A program made the position numbers and the translations under genes. A stretch of DNA of 7,533 bases from DATCJU01 sp036562635. Its GTDB lineage: Bacteria > Actinomycetota > Actinomycetes > Mycobacteriales > Pseudonocardiaceae. Below, in pieces: positions 5,201 to 7,533 of the stretch (position 1 is the stretch's first letter; every line of letters starts with the position of its first letter). The notes beneath the pieces were generated by a model. The model was given only the letters and a program-made list of their open reading frames with translations. It did no database searches and was not told where the DNA came from. The stretch lies in the NCBI GenBank assembly GCA_036562635.1, contig DATCJU010000010.1, positions 1 to 7,533 on the forward strand, written 5' to 3'.

Positions 5201-7533
5201 ACCTGGTTCAGCATGCGCATGGAACTCACCCCTTCCGGTGAGGTGGACTGCGCGTTCAACTACGACGACGAGCCGGACTGGACGGTGATCCCCGGCGTCG
5301 AGGAGTTCCGGCGGGACCTGCGCGCCTTCCCCCGGGTGGCGGAGAAACTCCCCCGGTGGCTGCGGCGGCGGGCCGAGCTGCCCGAGCTGCGGGACATCGA
5401 GGAACAGACCTCGGCCCCGGCCGCGGAGTCCGGGTCCTCGGCGGCACCGGCGACCGCGCCGCAGGCAGCACCGGAGTCACCGGCACCGGCGGCGCAGGAC
5501 GCGGCACCCGCAACGCCTGCGCCGTCCTCGGACGAGCTGACGTCCACGGACGACCCGTTCGCCCTGGAGGACCAGCTCTGTCGCCGGCTGGTCGCCGAGG
5601 CCCCCGCGGGCTGGCAGCGGATCGTCTTCGAGTACACCGCGCTGGGAGACCGCCGGCAGAGCATGTGCGGGGTCGAGTTCACCGACGGCACCTACAGCGG
5701 ACTCGACCTGCCCACCGCGGTGCTGGACGGCTTCCACCGGCTGCGCTCGCTGATGTACCGGCCGGGTACGGGCACCTGGTTCTCCATGGCCGCCGTGCTC
5801 ACCCCGCCGAACCGGGCGCGCACCTACTACAACTACGACAAGGAACCGGACTGGGCCGACCCGCTCCCCACCCCGGCGGAGTACGCCGAGGACGTCGAGC
5901 GCTTCCCACGGGACCTCGCGGCCACTCCCCCGTGGCTGCGGGCCAAGCTCGCCGAGGCACGCACCGCGACCCCCGACACCGGCACGGAGACCGCTCCCAC
6001 CGACACGCCCGACACCCCGCCCACCGCGGACGTCGTGGACGAGCCGGCCGCTCCGCAGACGGAGGTGATCGAGCGCAGGGCGCTCGACCCGGAACCGGAG
6101 CCGATGGCGCAGGAGCCCGCCGAGAACGCCTCTCGGGCACCGGAGGCGCCCGCCCCCGAGGCACCGGATGCGGTCACCGCCGAGGAACCCGGTGGTGACC
6201 CGCTGGAGCAGGAGCTGTGCTCGGCGCTGGTGCAGATGATGCCCGAGGGATGGCGGCACGGCCTGTTCACCTTCTCGGCCGTCGGATCCGTCCGTCAGGC
6301 CACGTTCGACGTCGCACTGGACGACGGTCGTGAGATCAGCGCCGAGACCCTGCCGCCCAGCCTGCTCGACAGGTTCGCCGAGCTGCGGCGTCGCGCCCAC
6401 CGACCGGGTCGGGGCACCTGGATCTCGGTGGTCGTGGAGCTGGAACCGGACCGCACCCGGGTCCGCTACAACCACGACGAGGAGCCCGGCTGGATCGCGG
6501 CGCGTCCCACCTCGCAGGACTGGGTGGACGAGCTGGAGCAGTTCCCCCGCGACCCGGACCACGTCCCGGCGTGGCTGCGGCAGCGGCTCGAGCAGTCGGC
6601 CGAACCGTCCGCTCCCGCCGCGGACTCCACCCCCACCACGCTGCTGGACCCGGTACCCGCCGCGGACGGCGCCTCGAGCCCCGCGGACGTGTCCGGTGGG
6701 GAGCCGGCGCAGCCGACACCGCGTGCCGCAGGCGAGGACGACACCGCCCGGGAGGCCACGTCCGAGTCCTTCCACGACGCCGAGCCGACCACCCTCATCG
6801 ACCCGCGGGCCCTGGCCGAGCACGCCGAGCCGGCCACCGCGACCGAGCCCGCCGTCGAGGACGAGGACGGCCTGCTCCACCGGGTTGGGCAGCGGGTGGT
6901 ACAGGCCGTACCCGGTCCGTGGTCCCGGGTGGTGGTGCTGTTCCAGGTGCTGGGCACCGCCACCCAGCTCACCGCCGAGGTGGTGCACGAGGACGGGACG
7001 CGGACCGCGGTGGAGCTGCCGCCGGAACTGGCCGACCTGCTGGTGCAGCTGCGGCAGCAGATGTACCAGGACGGCCGGGGCGTGTGGTACGGCGCCGAGC
7101 TGGCCGTCGACCCGTCCGGTGGGGTGCAGCCCGGGTTCGACGACGCGGAGCCCACCATCGTCGAGCTGCTGGAGCCGCGCGACTTCGAGGACGAGCTGCG
7201 GCTGTACCCGCGGGACGAGGACGACATCCCGAGGTGGTTGCGGCGCCGGATCGCCGGGACCGGTACCGGCCCGGTGGAGTCCGACCGCGAACCGGAACAC
7301 GGGTTCGCGGAGGAACCCGCCCTCGGCACCCCGCACGCCGGCGACCTCGGGGACACGCGCCCCGCCGGCGCGTACTCCGACGAGGCGCACCCCGCCGAGC
7401 CGTACACCCCCGCGGGAGCTCCGACCGGTCTCGTGGGCGAACCAGGCGAACCGGGCGAGCCGGCACCCGAGGGCTCCGGGTGGTCCGCGACCGGCTCCGA
7501 GGTCGCCGGGTCGGCCGAGCGTCGGGACGGTGC
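2297..7533 (+). CDS. Giant protein with at least seven tandem YezG-like domains, 3' end outside the window
   Basis: An open frame from GTG 2297 runs 1745 codons to the window edge without a stop. It holds seven divergent copies of one domain at residues 15-148, 283-418, 449-586, 891-1028, 1085-1221, 1301-1434 and 1522-1654. Each copy has a helix 1, a Trp at its end (P-x-x-W), a strand pair, LR..MY, G-x-G-T-W-F, Y-x-Y-D-x-E-P-x-W and a closing FPRD..H.P.WLR. The linkers are Pro/Ala/Gly/Glu-rich and probably disordered: 134, 30, 304, 56, 79 and 87 residues, with the tail after residue 1654 continuing past the edge. The first linker has NGGPQ repeats; several later ones carry T-x-x-[ILV] motifs. 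All seven copies lie in one frame with substitutions but no frameshift, so the frame is real. No signal peptide or membrane helix is visible. The domain is of the YezG/DUF600 immunity type by motif order and size; a poly-immunity or scaffold role is inference. The terminal domain is unknown and could be a toxin such as TNT. Confidence 0.9.
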   Translation, partial: MEEGRAPQPRPLTPVEQDELLRQISHQLVRLLPSDWEEVQIDYRAIGRHIELPMVVRTSTGANRPWSAPREIAQRFAELRAGMYQEGAGAWFTVHYQLRRPDQYTVRYDWDSEPEWVIPVPPPAYLDELRRFPRSEDRIPDWFRRHLPQRAGGRSSSTHPGMAAPQPAPPPGRPSGTHPGLPAQPPRPTGGPVEPGAPQNGGPQNGGPQEPHGPAQNGPARPPHGTVPPRSGGATAGTHRPGPGRPTPPPAAPPTPAEPPVRPTPQGQSRPADSKPPAPSAQDEHRRLERMLCARLAKSAPAGWRKLVFSMSALTGVLDTSCVVELANGRTVSARELPEEVINGFLDLRARMYHRGKGTWFSMTAQVTPERFRVNYNYDDEPDWGPLPPEAARYVEDLERFPRDPEHTPDWLRRKLDTATNRSRSGATAVERPAERSNGTNLYAEYRPLSPAEQEEIKRNIVEVLRREVQGEWIAIRGTCQSAGGQANLRVEVVRPDETRETPVLSPRAAIAFMRLRSGMYREGRGTWFSARFRITPDGGTDWEFNDTEEPAWFEQPDRTVFELDMRLFPRDDEHLPAWLRHRLGLSPAATGKAPGAEVQDEGEPEQSPASPEAQDSDGPTSAGATDDRGEARRASEPTPPPARSQHVDPSATPTKVVRPVRPPSPAPAKEPARPAEPTAQGAPTEMIRRDVPTGGTPDAESTRLLSPEELHGADAEPEQRPEPAAEAPEQHDPEHTAEEAGVPDAAAPGGAAARPEPVEHRAPAGPTGPAGPPAHPGPAEPPAAPPAHAGPDDRIDPHTPDGPELLAAERGSTRPRDEMPPQPQAGPARPPENRPERGNPLVQALRAQGAAARSAGAPWAPGHEPSAPRPAPPTTPNGRSPATENTGVPMSQEEQQELLQRIAYAVLDVVPGRWQRARLTAQAAGDHAHAAITVTDGDGPSHSHPLPEGLLPDLLRLRRGMHQPGEGTWFSMRMELTPSGEVDCAFNYDDEPDWTVIPGVEEFRRDLRAFPRVAEKLPRWLRRRAELPELRDIEEQTSAPAAESGSSAAPATAPQAAPESPAPAAQDAAPATPAPSSDELTSTDDPFALEDQLCRRLVAEAPAGWQRIVFEYTALGDRRQSMCGVEFTDGTYSGLDLPTAVLDGFHRLRSLMYRPGTGTWFSMAAVLTPPNRARTYYNYDKEPDWADPLPTPAEYAEDVERFPRDLAATPPWLRAKLAEARTATPDTGTETAPTDTPDTPPTADVVDEPAAPQTEVIERRALDPEPEPMAQEPAENASRAPEAPAPEAPDAVTAEEPGGDPLEQELCSALVQMMPEGWRHGLFTFSAVGSVRQATFDVALDDGREISAETLPPSLLDRFAELRRRAHRPGRGTWISVVVELEPDRTRVRYNHDEEPGWIAARPTSQDWVDELEQFPRDPDHVPAWLRQRLEQSAEPSAPAADSTPTTLLDPVPAADGASSPADVSGGEPAQPTPRAAGEDDTAREATSESFHDAEPTTLIDPRALAEHAEPATATEPAVEDEDGLLHRVGQRVVQAVPGPWSRVVVLFQVLGTATQLTAEVVHEDGTRTAVELPPELADLLVQLRQQMYQDGRGVWYGAELAVDPSGGVQPGFDDAEPTIVELLEPRDFEDELRLYPRDEDDIPRWLRRRIAGTGTGPVESDREPEHGFAEEPALGTPHAGDLGDTRPAGAYSDEAHPAEPYTPAGAPTGLVGEPGEPGEPAPEGSGWSATGSEVAGSAERRDG
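2339..2740 (+). repeat. YezG-like repeat 1 of the giant protein (residues 15-148)
   Basis: Helix 1 ends in LPSDW, followed by LRAGMYQEGAGAWF (Met83), YDWDSEPEW and FPRSEDRIPDWFRRHL. With Asp-Trp-Asp instead of Asn-Tyr-Asp in the turn, it resembles the domain of the TNT protein (YTWDEQPPW) more than repeats 2, 4 and 5. Confidence 0.8.
2888..2923 (+). repeat. 15-bp in-frame tandem repeat in linker 1 (PQNGG units)
   Basis: The unit CCGCAGAACGGTGGC occurs twice in a row, followed by a partial third copy (CCGCAG). It encodes P-Q-N-G-G-P-Q-N-G-G-P-Q, and related fragments (GPAQNGPA) follow. This is short expansion of a disordered Pro/Gly/Gln linker between repeats 1 and 2. Confidence 0.85.
3143..3550 (+). 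repeat. YezG-like repeat 2 of the giant protein (residues 283-418)
   Basis: The motifs are APAGW, LRARMYHRGKGTWFSM (Met352), YNYDDEPDW and FPRDPEHTPDWLRRKL, a near-ideal copy. It carries a Cys in helix 1 (Cys293) and another 29 residues later (Cys322), the same pair as repeat 5. The next repeat follows after a linker of only 30 residues. Confidence 0.85.
3641..4054 (+). repeat. YezG-like repeat 3 of the giant protein (residues 449-586)
   Basis: It begins LSPAEQEEI, echoing the TPEEQ start of the TNT protein's domain. It then has LRSGMYREGRGTWFSA (Met520), a diverged turn EFNDTEEPAW and FPRDDEHLPAWLRHRL. It is followed by the longest linker in the window (residues 587-890). Confidence 0.82.
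4967..5380 (+). repeat. YezG-like repeat 4 of the giant protein (residues 891-1028)
   Basis: It opens with Met-Ser-Gln-Glu-Glu-Gln, like the N-terminus of a free-standing family member. It continues with VVPGRW, LRRGMHQPGEGTWFSM (Met962), FNYDDEPDW and FPRVAEKLPRWLRRR. His replaces Tyr in the MY motif, and the PRD Asp is Val. Confidence 0.82.
5549..5959 (+). repeat. YezG-like repeat 5 of the giant protein (residues 1085-1221)
   Basis: The motifs are APAGW, LRSLMYRPGTGTWFSM (Met1153), YNYDKEPDW and FPRDLAATPPWLRAKL. It resembles repeat 2 most closely, sharing the APAGW turn and the Cys pair at the same 29-residue spacing (Cys1095 and Cys1124). Confidence 0.84.
6197..6598 (+). repeat. YezG-like repeat 6 of the giant protein (residues 1301-1434)
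   Basis: The motifs are MPEGW, LRRRAHRPGRGTWISV (Ala1367 in place of Met), YNHDEEPGW and FPRDPDHVPAWLRQRL. It keeps the helix-1 Cys (Cys1308) of repeats 2 and 5, but the second position is Phe1337. It probably belongs to the same subgroup as those two. Confidence 0.82.
6860..7258 (+). repeat. YezG-like repeat 7 of the giant protein (residues 1522-1654)
   Basis: The motifs are VPGPW, LRQQMYQDGRGVWYGA (Met1589), the diverged turn GFDDAEPTI and YPRDEDDIPRWLRRRI. It lacks the Trp after Glu-Pro and the Asn-Tyr-Asp turn, so it is the most diverged copy in this strand, though the closing motif is intact. Confidence 0.78.

Noticed and set aside
3475..5259. 594-codon open frame on the - strand
   Set aside because: The product is Ser/Gly/Ala low complexity, antisense to repeats 3-4 and the long linker. 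The conserved sense repeats explain the region.
2339..7258. Repeats read as SUKH (SMI1/KNR4) immunity domains
   Set aside because: The motif order (Trp after helix 1, LR..MY, GTWF, Y.YD.EP.W, PRD..H.P.WLR) fits the YezG/DUF600 pattern better than SUKH, though a profile search would settle it.
5477..7390. 637-codon open frame on the - strand
   Set aside because: It is a shadow of repeats 5-7: Gly/Arg/Val-rich and without a recognisable domain.
7436..7462. Collagen-like Gly-Glu-Pro triplets
   Set aside because: Only three triplets are present, too few for a collagen helix; they fit ordinary low-complexity linker expansion.

Overview
The DNA is very GC-rich, with G or C at almost every third codon position, which points to a high-GC actinomycete (Actinomycetota, possibly a Pseudonocardiales-type genome). 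No taxonomic marker gene is present, so the genus is left open.

Layout: all real coding sequence is on the + strand. (1) Positions 1-152 are the 3' end of a gene whose product ends in a YezG-like (DUF600-type) domain. (2) Positions 149-2053 encode a 634-residue protein, joined to the first gene by an ATGA stop/start overlap. It has an N-terminal YezG-like domain, two modules I cannot name, a Pro/Ala-rich linker and a C-terminal TNT domain (the NAD+ glycohydrolase fold of the M. tuberculosis necrotizing toxin CpnT). (3) Positions 2054-2296 are intergenic and contain a strong GC hairpin just after the TNT gene. (4) From 2297 to the window edge runs one uninterrupted frame of at least 1745 codons. 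It encodes a giant protein with seven divergent YezG-like repeats (about 133-138 residues each) separated by disordered-looking Pro/Ala/Glu-rich linkers of 30 to 304 residues. Its C-terminus is outside the window.

How the parts may work together: B. subtilis YezG is the immunity partner of an LXG toxin (YeeF), so YezG-like domains are expected as small stand-alone immunity proteins. Here the same domain ends the upstream protein, heads a TNT toxin-like protein, and is repeated at least seven times in one chain. This suggests either a poly-immunity protein (one chain neutralising several toxins) or a use of the domain as a binding or assembly module in a toxin-related system. The nine copies share a signature: Trp after helix 1, an LR..MY-like stretch, G-x-G-T-W-F, Y-x-Y-D-x-E-P-x-W and (F/Y)PRD..H.P.WLR. 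No signal peptide, membrane segment or WXG/LXG/PPE-type delivery domain is visible in the complete TNT protein.

Domain names are recognition from motifs and topology, not search results. The TNT call is strong; the YezG/DUF600 call is moderate.
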